Assembly (NCBI RefSeq): GCF_000612725.1
Contig: NZ_HG964454.1
Location: 205,951-269,950, forward strand
Direction of reading: 5' to 3'
DNA length: 64,000 nucleotides
Source: Mycolicibacterium austroafricanum
Lineage (GTDB): Bacteria; Actinomycetota; Actinomycetes; Mycobacteriales; Mycobacteriaceae
The notes under the pieces are model-generated. The model saw only the letters and a program-made list of their open reading frames with translations, was not told where the DNA came from and searched no databases. Made by a program: the position numbers and the translations under genes. This document shows positions 1-8,699 of the stretch, in pieces (position 1 is the stretch's first letter; each line of letters begins with the position of its first letter).

Positions 1-689
1 TGGTCGCCGCCCAGCTCGACGACGTGCTGCTGCGGGCGCGGCGGCTCGGCTTCTCCGGCGGTGAGCTCACCACGATGGTCCAGGTGGCGCTCGAGCGGGT
101 CGACTCGATGCGCCGCATCGCGGTCGTGGAGTGCAATCCGCGCGATCTGCGCCAGGTGCAGGAACTCGTCCAGCGCGCGATCGACGTCGAAGTGCAGCCG
201 GTCTTGCTGTCGGAGGCAGGCGGCCGGGTTCTGGACGCCGAGTTCGACGCCGTCGCGGTACCGATCTTCCACCTCAACGACGTCGCCGACCTCGTCCGCG
301 ACCTCGACCAGGTGATCGACCTCAATCTCGTCGCCTCTCCGACCGCGCTGCGCCAGCTGATCGGGGTGCGCAACGTCGAGCGCCTGGTCGTGGTGGCGCC
401 CAGCGCCCGGGGCGTGCAGTGGATGACCGCGCTGGTCGGCCAGTACTTCCCGGGCCAGATCGACGGTGTCGAGATCGGCAGGGACGACCCCGCGCTGCTC
501 GACGGTGCGCCCGTGCTCGTCGTCAACAACGCCGCGCAGCTGCCGCCGGACATCGCCGATCGCGTCGGCCGGATCATCGCCATCGAGTGGGAGCTCGACG
601 GGCGGTTCACCACCGCGCTGCGCGCCCGCGTCGAGAACGTGATCAGCGAGCGCGCCTTCGTCGGCGTGCCGGGGCGGTCGGTGTCGTGA
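1..689 (+). CDS. GntR-family (YhcF-like) transcriptional regulator, C-terminal part
   Basis: This gene enters from the left edge, with the reading frame open from base 3, so the DNA-binding end is missing. The visible start (VAAQLDDVLLRARRLGFSG, then a segment ending in ALERV) resembles the helical linker after a GntR winged helix of the short YhcF type. The remaining 200 or so residues alternate beta strands and helices, like an effector or receiver-like domain. No catalytic motif is visible. The stop overlaps the GTG of the next gene, so it heads or belongs to the catabolic operon and is its likely regulator. The family call is inference because the HTH lies outside the window. Confidence 0.5.
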   Translation, partial: VAAQLDDVLLRARRLGFSGGELTTMVQVALERVDSMRRIAVVECNPRDLRQVQELVQRAIDVEVQPVLLSEAGGRVLDAEFDAVAVPIFHLNDVADLVRDLDQVIDLNLVASPTALRQLIGVRNVERLVVVAPSARGVQWMTALVGQYFPGQIDGVEIGRDDPALLDGAPVLVVNNAAQLPPDIADRVGRIIAIEWELDGRFTTALRARVENVISERAFVGVPGRSVS

Positions 690-1660
690 AGCTGACCATC
701 GGGCTGTCGGGGTCCGCGCGCACCCGTCCGCTGGCCGACGGCCGCGTCGGCATCGACGGCGTGGAGCCGGAGTTCACCGTCATGGGGGTGCAGGCGCTGT
801 TCAACCTGCAGATGACCGCACATCCCTTCGACGTGTGCGAATTTCCGATCGTCACCTATCTGCGCAGCCTGGAACGAGACCGCCGGTATCTGGCGGTCCC
901 GGTGTTCCCGTCCCGGCACTTCCGGCTGTCGTGCATCTTCGTCGGCGCGCACAGCCCGGCCGTCACGCCGAGCGACCTCGCCGCCGCCCGCATCGGTGTC
1001 TCCGTGTTCGACATGGCGGCCGCGGTGTGGTTGCGCGGCATCCTGCAGGACCACTACGGGCTCGACCGGTTTGCCCCGACCTACGTCATCGGCGGCCTCG
1101 AAGGCGCCCGCGTGGGCGACGAACATCCCCAGCTGTATCCGCCGGGATTCACGTTCGAGCACCGCACCGACGCCGGGCTGGCGCAGCTGCTGGCCACCGG
1201 CGAGATCGATGCGTTGATGACCGCCCGCGCCCCGTCCACCTGGCCCGGCGACGGTGTGCGCCGGCTGTTCGACGAACCCCGCGCCGCCGAATTCGACTAC
1301 TACCGGCAGACCGGCATCTTCCCGGCCATGCACGTGCTTGCGGTCAAACGCGACATCGCCGAACGGTGTCCCGGCTTGCCGGGGGCGCTGTACCGCGCAT
1401 TCGGCACCGCACAGCAGATGGCCCGCGACGACCTCTTCGACTCCGCCGCGCTCGACACCGTGCTGCCCTGGCAGCTGGAGGAACTCCTGGAGACCGAGCG
1501 GGCGCTCGGAGCCGGCTACTGGGCCACCGGGCTGGCGGCCAACCGCCCGATGCTCGAACGGATCATCGACTACTCGCTGGCCGACGGTCTGATCGGCACC
1601 GCGTTCACCCCCGAAGACCTGTTCGCCGGCCCCGGCCAGGCCGACATCCTCACCACCTGA
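686..1660 (+). CDS. 4,5-dihydroxyphthalate decarboxylase (Pht5)-like protein
   Basis: The protein has 324 residues and starts at a GTG that overlaps the previous stop (GTGA). It opens with KLTIGLSGSARTRPL and then has an FDVCEFPIVTYL block, the pattern of the 4,5-dihydroxyphthalate decarboxylase family. That family has a two-lobed NMT1-like periplasmic-binding fold. There is no signal peptide or lipobox, so it should be cytoplasmic and may be an enzyme rather than a transport component. It is followed after 30 bp by the HpaB-like monooxygenase gene. True substrate unknown; a cytoplasmic ligand-binding role is the main alternative. Confidence 0.65.
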   Translation: MKLTIGLSGSARTRPLADGRVGIDGVEPEFTVMGVQALFNLQMTAHPFDVCEFPIVTYLRSLERDRRYLAVPVFPSRHFRLSCIFVGAHSPAVTPSDLAAARIGVSVFDMAAAVWLRGILQDHYGLDRFAPTYVIGGLEGARVGDEHPQLYPPGFTFEHRTDAGLAQLLATGEIDALMTARAPSTWPGDGVRRLFDEPRAAEFDYYRQTGIFPAMHVLAVKRDIAERCPGLPGALYRAFGTAQQMARDDLFDSAALDTVLPWQLEELLETERALGAGYWATGLAANRPMLERIIDYSLADGLIGTAFTPEDLFAGPGQADILTT

Positions 1661-1690
1661 TTTCACGACCCGAGTAAGGAGACACCGACC

Positions 1691-3106
1691 ATGCGATCCG
1701 GTGCCGACTATGTGCGCGCCCTCGACGACGGGCGCTGCGTCTACGTCAACGGGGACAAGGTCTCCCGCGTCGCCGACCATCCCGCGTTCGCCGGCGTGGT
1801 CGCGACGATGGCGGCCGTCTACGACGCCTCGTGCGCCGAGGGGTCGCCGTTGGTCGACCCCGGCACCGGCCGGCTGGCGATCTTCACCTGCCCGCGCACC
1901 CGCGAGCAGCACGAACTCCGCAGGACGGCGCTGGAGCAGTGGAGCGCGCTGACGCACGGCTTCATCGGCCGGGGCCCCGACCACGTCGCCGGACTTCTGG
2001 CCGGATTCTCCTCACGCCCAGAGCTTTTCGACACCGAGCGGCACCAGCTCGGCCGCGGCGTGCAGTGCTACCACCGGTACGCGGCCGAGCGTGGCCTGTG
2101 GGTCACCAACTCGATCGTCCCGCCCCAGGCCAACCCGAACGACCCGACCAGCCGGGTGCGGCCGGTGCGGCTGGTCGAGGAGACCGCCGAGGGCATCGTC
2201 GTCGACGGCGCCCAGATGCTGGGCACCGGCGCCGCCGTGGCGGACGCGATCTTCGTGACCAGCATCCGGCCGCTGGCCCCCGACGAGACGGACCGGGCGG
2301 TGTCGTTCGTGGTGCCGATCTCGGCGCCCGGGCTGAAACTGTTGTGTCGCAGGCCGTATGCCACCGCGGGGGAGCCGTTCGACTACCCGCTGAGCACCCG
2401 GTTCGACGAGACCGACGCGATGGTGGTGTTCGACCGTGTGCTGGTGCCGTGGTCGAGCGTGTTCGCCGCCGGTGACGTCACAGTGGTCAACAGCCAGTTC
2501 TTCGGCACCGCCGCCCATCAGATCGGCAACCTGCAGTCGATCATCCGGCTCACCGCCAAGCTGCGGTTCGTCACCGGGGTGGCCAGCCTGATCGTCAAGG
2601 CCAACGGCCGCGACACCGATCCGGCGATCAAGGGACAGCTCGCCGAACTGGCGACCGTGCAGACCGTGTCGGAGGCGCTGACCCACGCCGCGCACAGCCA
2701 CGCCGAGCGCGACGAGTACGGGGTGTACCGGCCGGCGGGCAAGTACCTCTACGCCGCCCTCGGCATGCAGACCGAGGTGTACCCGAAGGCCATCAAGCTG
2801 CTCGGCGAGCTCGCAGGCGGCGGCGTCATCCAGGTGCCGTCGTCGGTGCGTGACTTCGACGACCCCGAGGAGCTGGCGGCGATGGACGTGCTGATGGGTT
2901 CGGACCGGTTCCCGGTGGCCGAGCGGGTCAAGCTGTTCAAGCTGGCCTGGGATCTGGTCGGCTCGGAGTTCGCAGGCCGGCACGTGCAGTACGAGCGGTT
3001 CTACTCCGGCGCGGTGGCGACGGTGAGGGCGCACGCGCACCGCTTCTATCCCTTCGCCGACGCCGAGGCGCTCGTCGGCGACTTCCTGGCGTCCTACCGC
3101 GCATGA
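1691..3106 (+). CDS. HpaB-family flavin-dependent monooxygenase (4-hydroxyphenylacetate 3-hydroxylase type)
   Basis: The protein has 471 residues, about the family length. It shows the HpaB N-terminal layout (MRSGADYVRAL, then VYVNGDKV) and an acyl-CoA-dehydrogenase-like C-terminal half containing GELAGGGVIQVPSS. Enzymes of this family hydroxylate aromatic or heteroaromatic rings with FADH2 supplied by a separate reductase; 4-hydroxybutyryl-CoA dehydratase is a non-oxygenase relative. No HpaC-type flavin reductase is seen in the window, so reduced flavin must come from elsewhere. An AAGGAG site lies about 9 bases before the ATG. The 3' end overlaps the following amidase gene by 4 bases (ATGA). 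The ring substrate is not known. Confidence 0.8.
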   Translation: MRSGADYVRALDDGRCVYVNGDKVSRVADHPAFAGVVATMAAVYDASCAEGSPLVDPGTGRLAIFTCPRTREQHELRRTALEQWSALTHGFIGRGPDHVAGLLAGFSSRPELFDTERHQLGRGVQCYHRYAAERGLWVTNSIVPPQANPNDPTSRVRPVRLVEETAEGIVVDGAQMLGTGAAVADAIFVTSIRPLAPDETDRAVSFVVPISAPGLKLLCRRPYATAGEPFDYPLSTRFDETDAMVVFDRVLVPWSSVFAAGDVTVVNSQFFGTAAHQIGNLQSIIRLTAKLRFVTGVASLIVKANGRDTDPAIKGQLAELATVQTVSEALTHAAHSHAERDEYGVYRPAGKYLYAALGMQTEVYPKAIKLLGELAGGGVIQVPSSVRDFDDPEELAAMDVLMGSDRFPVAERVKLFKLAWDLVGSEFAGRHVQYERFYSGAVATVRAHAHRFYPFADAEALVGDFLASYRA

Positions 3107-4281
3107 CCGGCCAGACCATCGACGGTGCGTTGGCCCCCGCCGGGCGGACAGTGGTGCCACCGACCGGGCGCGGAGCATGCGACGGTGTGCGCGTCGCCGT
3201 CAAGGACCTGTTCGACGTGGCCGGGACCGTCACGGCGGCAGGCAATCCGACGCTGGCCGCCGGCCCCGCGGCGGCGCACCACGCGGCAGCGGTGGCCGCG
3301 CTGCTGTCGGCCGGGGCGACGGTGGTCGCCAAGACCGCCACCGACGAACTCGCGATGGGGATGTTCGGCGTCAACGCCCACTACGGCACGCCGCCCAACC
3401 CGGCCGCGCCCGACCGGGTGCCCGGCGGGTCGAGCAGCGGCTCCGCCAGCCTGGTCGCCGGCGGGCAGGCCGAGCTGGGGCTGGGCACCGACACCGGCGG
3501 TTCGATCCGGGTGCCCGCCGCGTTCTGCGGGCTGGCCGGCCTGCGCACCACCCACGGCCGCATCGACACCGCCGGGGTGCGCGCGATGGCGCCGGAGTTC
3601 GACACGGTCGGGCTGATGGCAGTCGAAACATCTTTTCTGGCAAAGGCTTTCAGTGTGCTGACGACACCGCGCACGCCGCGCGAGGTCACGGCGCTGGTGC
3701 TGCTGACCGACTTGGCGGCGCTGGCGTCGGCAGACGTTGCGGCTCGTACCCGCGCCACCGCGGCCCGGTGGGCCGAGCGCCTGGGTCTCCCGTTGCGCAC
3801 CGCATCCCTGGGCGGCGGCCCGGATCCGGTGCGGGTGTTCTGGCCGCTGATGAGCGCGCAGCTGTGGGACACCAACGGCGCCTGGGTGGCCGAGGCACGC
3901 CCCGTGTTGGGGACGGGCATCGCCGAACGGATCCGCGCCGCCGCCTCGGTGACCGACGCAGAGGTCGAGGTCGCCGAAGCACAGCGCACACGGTTCCGCG
4001 AGCACCTGCACGGGTTGCTCGCCGGCGCGGTCGCGGTGCTGCCCACCACGATGGACGCCGCCCCCGCGCGCACCGCCGACCATGCCGCGCTGATGGCCTA
4101 CCGCGACCGCAACCTGGCGTTCGTGGTGCCGGCGTCGCTGGCCGGCGCGCCGCAGCTGACCGTGCCGCAGGGCACCGTCACCGATCCGGGCTGTGGCACC
4201 GACGCACCGGTCGGGGCCTCCCTGCTCGGGCTGCCCGGCGACGACGAGCTGCTGCTCTCGCTGGCGGAGGCGGTGCAGTGA
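3103..4281 (+). CDS. Amidase (amidase signature family)
   Basis: The protein has 392 residues, shorter than the usual 450-500. The Ser-cisSer-Lys triad is visible: Lys34 in VAVKDLFDV, the serine-rich loop GGSSSGSAS near residue 110, and the nucleophile region GTDTGGSIR with Ser134. Such enzymes hydrolyse small amides, carbamates or allophanate. It overlaps both neighbours by 4 bases, so it is translationally coupled in the catabolic operon. A second, more divergent amidase lies one gene downstream. Related subfamilies include AtzF-like allophanate hydrolase and aryl-acylamidases; the sequence does not decide between them. Confidence 0.85.
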   Translation: MTGQTIDGALAPAGRTVVPPTGRGACDGVRVAVKDLFDVAGTVTAAGNPTLAAGPAAAHHAAAVAALLSAGATVVAKTATDELAMGMFGVNAHYGTPPNPAAPDRVPGGSSSGSASLVAGGQAELGLGTDTGGSIRVPAAFCGLAGLRTTHGRIDTAGVRAMAPEFDTVGLMAVETSFLAKAFSVLTTPRTPREVTALVLLTDLAALASADVAARTRATAARWAERLGLPLRTASLGGGPDPVRVFWPLMSAQLWDTNGAWVAEARPVLGTGIAERIRAAASVTDAEVEVAEAQRTRFREHLHGLLAGAVAVLPTTMDAAPARTADHAALMAYRDRNLAFVVPASLAGAPQLTVPQGTVTDPGCGTDAPVGASLLGLPGDDELLLSLAEAVQ

Positions 4282-5162
4282 CCGAGCGCCGCGCCCCGGC
4301 CCCGTTCGCGCTCAGCACCCAGGCGCCCCGGCTGACCCCGCCGGCGGCGGCGACGGTGCTGGTCAATGTCGTGGTCAACCTCGAGCACTGGACGCTGGAC
4401 CAGCCGATGCCCCGTGCGGCGCTGCCCGCCCCGCACGGGGTGTCGGTGGTCCCCGACGTGGCCAACCACTCGTGGGTTCTCTACGGGCTGCGGTCGGGAC
4501 TGCCGCGCCTGGCCGAGGCGCTCGCCCCGCTGGGCAGCGCGGTCACCGTCGCGCTCAACGCCGACGTGATCGACCACTACCCGCAGGTCGCCGACCTGAT
4601 CGACGAACGGGGCTGGGAGGTGGTCGCCCACGGCGTTCGCCAGCGCTCGATCCAGTCCTACGACGAGGAGGAACCCGTTGTCGCAGAAGCAGTCTCGCGG
4701 ATCCGGCAGCGCTTCGGCGCCGGCGGCTGGCCACGCGGCTGGCTGAGCCCGGGCATGAACCAGACCGACGAATCGCTGCGGATCATGCGCGAGCACGGCC
4801 TGGAGTTCAACCACGACTGGATGATCGACGACCGGCCGGTGTGGCTGACCACCCCGGCGGGTCCGATCCTGGGGCTGCCGTACACGCTGACCCTCAACGA
4901 CGTCACCACCTATCAGATCGGGCTGCAGGCTGACGGCGCCCTGGCCGACCGCACCCTGCGCAGCCTGGAGCGCCACCGCGTCGAAGGTGCGGTCAACCCG
5001 GTGGTCATGCCGATCGGGCTGCACCCGCACATCGTCGGGGTGGCGCACCGCATCGGTGAGATCGACCAGATCGTGGCGGCCGTGGTCGGCGCGCCCGACG
5101 TCGCCGCGGTGACGTCGTCGCAGATCCACGACTGGTTCGTCGGTCAGGTGCCGGCGCCGTGA
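4278..5162 (+). CDS. NodB-fold (polysaccharide deacetylase/PuuE-like) hydrolase 1
   Basis: The protein has 294 residues from a GTG start overlapping the previous stop. It has the circularly arranged TIM-barrel of the polysaccharide deacetylase superfamily: the first strand ends VVVNLEHWTL, a later block reads EVVAHGVRQRS, and GWLSPGMNQTDESLR is a recognisable loop. The classical metal-binding TFDDG motif is absent, as in the PuuE allantoinase subgroup. It therefore probably opens a cyclic amide or removes an acyl group from a small molecule rather than acting on cell-wall sugar. There is no signal peptide, and it lies between two amidases. Confidence 0.75.
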   Translation: MTERRAPAPFALSTQAPRLTPPAAATVLVNVVVNLEHWTLDQPMPRAALPAPHGVSVVPDVANHSWVLYGLRSGLPRLAEALAPLGSAVTVALNADVIDHYPQVADLIDERGWEVVAHGVRQRSIQSYDEEEPVVAEAVSRIRQRFGAGGWPRGWLSPGMNQTDESLRIMREHGLEFNHDWMIDDRPVWLTTPAGPILGLPYTLTLNDVTTYQIGLQADGALADRTLRSLERHRVEGAVNPVVMPIGLHPHIVGVAHRIGEIDQIVAAVVGAPDVAAVTSSQIHDWFVGQVPAP

Positions 5163-6397
5163 CCGCCGCGCTGCGGCCGTGGACCGGCGACGCCGCGGAC
5201 TATCTGGCAGGTTCGGCGCAGATGCTCGCCGAGCTGGAACCGGGGGTCCGGGCATTCACCCACGTCGACGTCGACGCCGCGCGGACCGCCGCCACCCGCG
5301 CGGTCGGTCCGCTGGCCGGCATGCCGGTCGCGGTCAAGGAGATCATCGACGTCGACGGGATGCCGGTCACGTTCGGCTCCATCGTGTTCGCCGGCCGGAT
5401 CGCCACCGAGGACGCCGAGGCCGTGGCTCGGCTGCGGCGCGCCGGCGCCGTCGTCGTCGGCATGACCACCACAACGCCGTTCGCGTGCGGCACCACCACC
5501 GGCACCGACAACCCGCACCGGCCGGGCCACACCCCTGGCGGCAGTTCGGCGGGCTCGGCGGCGGCCGTCGGCGCCGGAATGGTGCCGGTGGCGCTGGCCA
5601 GCCAGAGTCAGGCCTCCACGCTGCGGCCGGCATCCTATTGCGGCGCATGGGGTTTCAAGCCGTCACACCTGCGCCTGCCGCGGGCGGGCATGCACCTGCT
5701 CGCCGACGTCCTCGACGACCTGGGGCTGATCGCCGCCTCGCTCGACAACCTCGACGCGGTGTTCGGGGTGCTCGCCGAACCGTCCCGGGTGCCCGTCGCC
5801 CCGTCCGGCCCGCTGCGCGTCGGGCGGCTACGACTCGACGACGGCGGGCTGCCGCGGCGTGCCACCGTCGCCGCGCTCGACGATCTGCTGAGCAGGCTCG
5901 CCGGGCCGGATGTCACGGTCGCCACCGATACGCCGGTGCTGGCCGAGACGGACCGGTTGCTCGCCGGATCCGGGCGCACCTGCTTCGATCTGTTCGCCGC
6001 GCAGAGCGCGTCGCGGCTTGCCCATTACGCCGCCGCGGGCGAAACGGACCCGCGGCTGCGGGAGATGGTCGGGCACGCCGCCGCGCTCGGTGCGGACGGG
6101 GCCGCGCGGGCACTGGCGCGGCGCGACCGGTTGCGCGGCGCCTGGGCGCAGCTGGCGGAGCACTACGACGTGCTGGTGGCGCTGGCCACCACCAACCCGG
6201 CGCCGGCGGGTCACGCCGGCACCGGGTGCCGTCGGCTGCCCGCGACGTCGTCGCTGCTCGGTATCCCCGCGCTGACGGCGCCGTGGCTGACGGTCGACGG
6301 TCTGCCGCAGGGCGTGCAGCTGCTCGGGTTCGAGGGCCGCGACGAGGAGCTGCTCGCCGCCGCGCGGGTTCTGGCTGAGACGGGAGTGAATGCATGA
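5159..6397 (+). CDS. Amidase 2 (divergent amidase signature protein)
   Basis: The protein has 412 residues and starts at a GTG inside the stop of the preceding gene. VAVKEIIDVDG carries the catalytic lysine and GGSSAGSAAAV the cis-serine loop. The usual GTDTGGSIR nucleophile segment is replaced by ASQSQASTLRPA, which keeps the serine but not the flanking glycines. It may hydrolyse a different amide from amidase 1 or have reduced activity. ATGA overlap with the next gene. Confidence 0.8.
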   Translation: MTAALRPWTGDAADYLAGSAQMLAELEPGVRAFTHVDVDAARTAATRAVGPLAGMPVAVKEIIDVDGMPVTFGSIVFAGRIATEDAEAVARLRRAGAVVVGMTTTTPFACGTTTGTDNPHRPGHTPGGSSAGSAAAVGAGMVPVALASQSQASTLRPASYCGAWGFKPSHLRLPRAGMHLLADVLDDLGLIAASLDNLDAVFGVLAEPSRVPVAPSGPLRVGRLRLDDGGLPRRATVAALDDLLSRLAGPDVTVATDTPVLAETDRLLAGSGRTCFDLFAAQSASRLAHYAAAGETDPRLREMVGHAAALGADGAARALARRDRLRGAWAQLAEHYDVLVALATTNPAPAGHAGTGCRRLPATSSLLGIPALTAPWLTVDGLPQGVQLLGFEGRDEELLAAARVLAETGVNA

Positions 6398-7815
6398 CGG
6401 CGCTGGACGCCTTGGCCGAACGGGTCCGCCGGGAACTGGAACTGACCGCCTATCCGCGTCCGCAGTGGCTGACCTCGCGGCAGCATGACGGCGAACCAGT
6501 GGTCGACGTGCTGATCGTCGGCGGCGGACAGGCCGGGTTGACGGTGGCGTTCGCGCTGAAGCGGCGCGCCATCACCAACACCGTGATCCTGGAATCCGCA
6601 CCCGCCGGGGCGGAGGGGCCGTGGACCACGTACGCGGCGATGCACACCCTGCGCACCCCCAAGGGGCTGACCGGTCCGGATCAGGGGCTGCCCGCGCTGA
6701 CGCCGGAATCCTGGTACCGCGCCGCGCACGGCGACGACGCCTGGGAGGCAATCCAGTTCATCCCCAAGGAGCACTGGCAGGACTACCTGGTCTGGTTCCG
6801 GGCGGCCACCGAACCGCGGATGCGCAACGACGTCGCCGTCACCGGGATCCGGGACGCCGGGGACGGCGTGCTGGAGGTCAGCCACACCGGCGGGCGCACG
6901 TTCGCGCGGCGGGTGGTGCTGGCCACCGGGATGGCGGGCAACGGCGAGTGGAGCGTCCCGCCGGTCATCCGGGCCGCGCTGCCGCCGCAGCGCTACGTGC
7001 ACACGGGAGCCCCGGTGGACTTCCGCCGGTTCGCCGGACAGCGGGTCGGGGTGCTCGGCGGCGGCGCGTCGGCGTTCGACTACGGTGCCAGCGCGCTGGA
7101 GCACGGCGCGGCCAGCGTCGACCTGTTCTACCGGCGGGCGCAGGTGCCACGCGTCAACCCGTTCCGCTGGATGGAGTTCTACGCGTTCGGCGCGCACTTC
7201 CCGGACCTGCCCGACGAGGACAAGTGGAAGTTCACCGTGCAGTTCGCCCGCACCAATCAGCCCCCGCCGCAACAGACCTGGTACCGCTGCACGCGCTGGG
7301 ACACCTTCGCCTGGCACACGGCGGCGGACTGGTCGGCCGTGCGGATGGACGGCGACGAGATCGTGGTGCGCGCCGGCGCCGACGAGTTCCGGTTCGACGC
7401 CGTGATCAGCGGCACCGGCCCGAACGTCGACCTCGCCGCGCGGCCCGAATTGCGGGACCTGGCAGGCCGTGTCGCGGTGTGGGCGGACCGCTTCACCGCG
7501 CCGGCCGGCTGGGAGGACAACTCACTGCTCGGCTATCCGTACCTCGGGCCGGGTTTCGAATTCACCGAACGCGACCGGGGAAGCGCGCCGTGGCTGAGCC
7601 GGGTGCACGACTTCACCTACGGGGCAAGGTTGTCGATGGGTCTCAACGGCAACATGAACTCGGGTCTGGGCGCAGGCGGCAGGCGGCTGGCCGACGCGCT
7701 CTCGCGGGCGTTGTTCCTGGAGGACCGGCACCGGCTCTTCGCCTCCTATCAGGACTACGACGTGGCCGAACTGGTGGACCTGGGCCGGCCGGCGGACCGG
7801 GTGGGCATGTCGTGA
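6394..7815 (+). CDS. FAD-dependent monooxygenase/oxidoreductase (two-Rossmann FMO-like)
   Basis: The protein has 473 residues. A first dinucleotide site, VDVLIVGGGQAGLTVAFAL, lies at about residues 37-55 and should bind FAD. A second site, VGVLGGGASAFDYGAS, in the middle of the protein should bind NAD(P)H. The spacing fits flavin-containing monooxygenases and related pyridine-nucleotide oxidoreductases. The product may oxidise a heteroatom or aldehyde/ketone in the pathway served by the HpaB-type enzyme and the amidases. No membrane segment is visible. It is coupled to both neighbours by 4-base overlaps. The exact reaction cannot be assigned. Confidence 0.8.
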   Translation: MTALDALAERVRRELELTAYPRPQWLTSRQHDGEPVVDVLIVGGGQAGLTVAFALKRRAITNTVILESAPAGAEGPWTTYAAMHTLRTPKGLTGPDQGLPALTPESWYRAAHGDDAWEAIQFIPKEHWQDYLVWFRAATEPRMRNDVAVTGIRDAGDGVLEVSHTGGRTFARRVVLATGMAGNGEWSVPPVIRAALPPQRYVHTGAPVDFRRFAGQRVGVLGGGASAFDYGASALEHGAASVDLFYRRAQVPRVNPFRWMEFYAFGAHFPDLPDEDKWKFTVQFARTNQPPPQQTWYRCTRWDTFAWHTAADWSAVRMDGDEIVVRAGADEFRFDAVISGTGPNVDLAARPELRDLAGRVAVWADRFTAPAGWEDNSLLGYPYLGPGFEFTERDRGSAPWLSRVHDFTYGARLSMGLNGNMNSGLGAGGRRLADALSRALFLEDRHRLFASYQDYDVAELVDLGRPADRVGMS

Positions 7816-8699
7816 CCCGTGACCTGATCGGCTACGGCAGGCACCGGCCGGACCCGCGCTGGCCGGACGGTGCGCGGCTGGCGGTGAACATCGCGGTCAA
7901 CATCGAGGAGGGCGCCGAGGACTCGGTCGGCGACGGCGCGGCGCGCAGCGAGGCGCCGCTGACCGATGCCGCCGACGCGGGCGCGGACGTGCCGGGCCGC
8001 GACCTGGCGGCCGAGTCGATGATGGCCTACGGCAGTCGCGTGGGCTTCTGGCGCGTGCACCGACTACTCACCGAGCGCGGCCTGGTGGCGACGGCCTCGG
8101 CGTGCGCGGTGGCGCTGGAACGCAACCCGGACGTCGCGACGGCCGCGCGTGCGGCGGGCTGGGATCTGCTCGGCCACGGCTACCGGTTCACCAAGCACTA
8201 CCTGCTGAGCCCGCAGCAGGAACACCGACAGCTCGAGCTGGCGTTGGCCTCGTTCGAGCAGACCTGGGGAGCACGGCCGGCCGGCTGGTACTGCCGATAC
8301 GGACCGTCCCTGCACACCCGTGAAATCCTGGTCCGCGCAGGCGGTTTCAGTTACGACTCGGATGCCTACGACGACGAGCTGCCGTACTGGACCCGGGTGG
8401 GGGAGTGCCCGCACCTGGTCATCCCGCACACGTTCTCCAACAACGACAACAAGTACGCGAAGGGCTGGTGGGCCACCAGCGAGGACGCATTCACCTACCT
8501 GCGCGACGCGTTCGACGTCCTCTACGCCGAGGGCGGGGCGATGCTCGTGGTGTCGGTGCATCCACGGCTGACCGGGCATCCGGCCCGGGCGGCCGGGCTC
8601 GCACGATTCCTGGACCACGTGCGCGGCCACGAGGACGTGTGGGTGTGCACCCGTTCGGCCATCGCCGACCACTGGCGCCGGACCCACCCTCATGACTGA
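7812..8699 (+). CDS. PuuE-like allantoinase/polysaccharide deacetylase family hydrolase 2
   Basis: The protein has 295 residues, GTG start. The block NIAVNIEEGAEDS matches the N-x-E-E-G-x-E pattern of PuuE-type, metal-independent allantoinases better than that of the first NodB-like protein. DLLGHGYRFTKH resembles the second active-site loop, and VVSVHPRLTGHP is near the C terminus. PuuE opens the hydantoin ring of allantoin, so a cyclic ureide or lactam is a reasonable class of substrate. The two NodB-fold genes are clearly different from each other, so this is not a recent duplication. Its end overlaps the amidohydrolase gene by 8 bases. Confidence 0.78.
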   Translation: MTRDLIGYGRHRPDPRWPDGARLAVNIAVNIEEGAEDSVGDGAARSEAPLTDAADAGADVPGRDLAAESMMAYGSRVGFWRVHRLLTERGLVATASACAVALERNPDVATAARAAGWDLLGHGYRFTKHYLLSPQQEHRQLELALASFEQTWGARPAGWYCRYGPSLHTREILVRAGGFSYDSDAYDDELPYWTRVGECPHLVIPHTFSNNDNKYAKGWWATSEDAFTYLRDAFDVLYAEGGAMLVVSVHPRLTGHPARAAGLARFLDHVRGHEDVWVCTRSAIADHWRRTHPHD

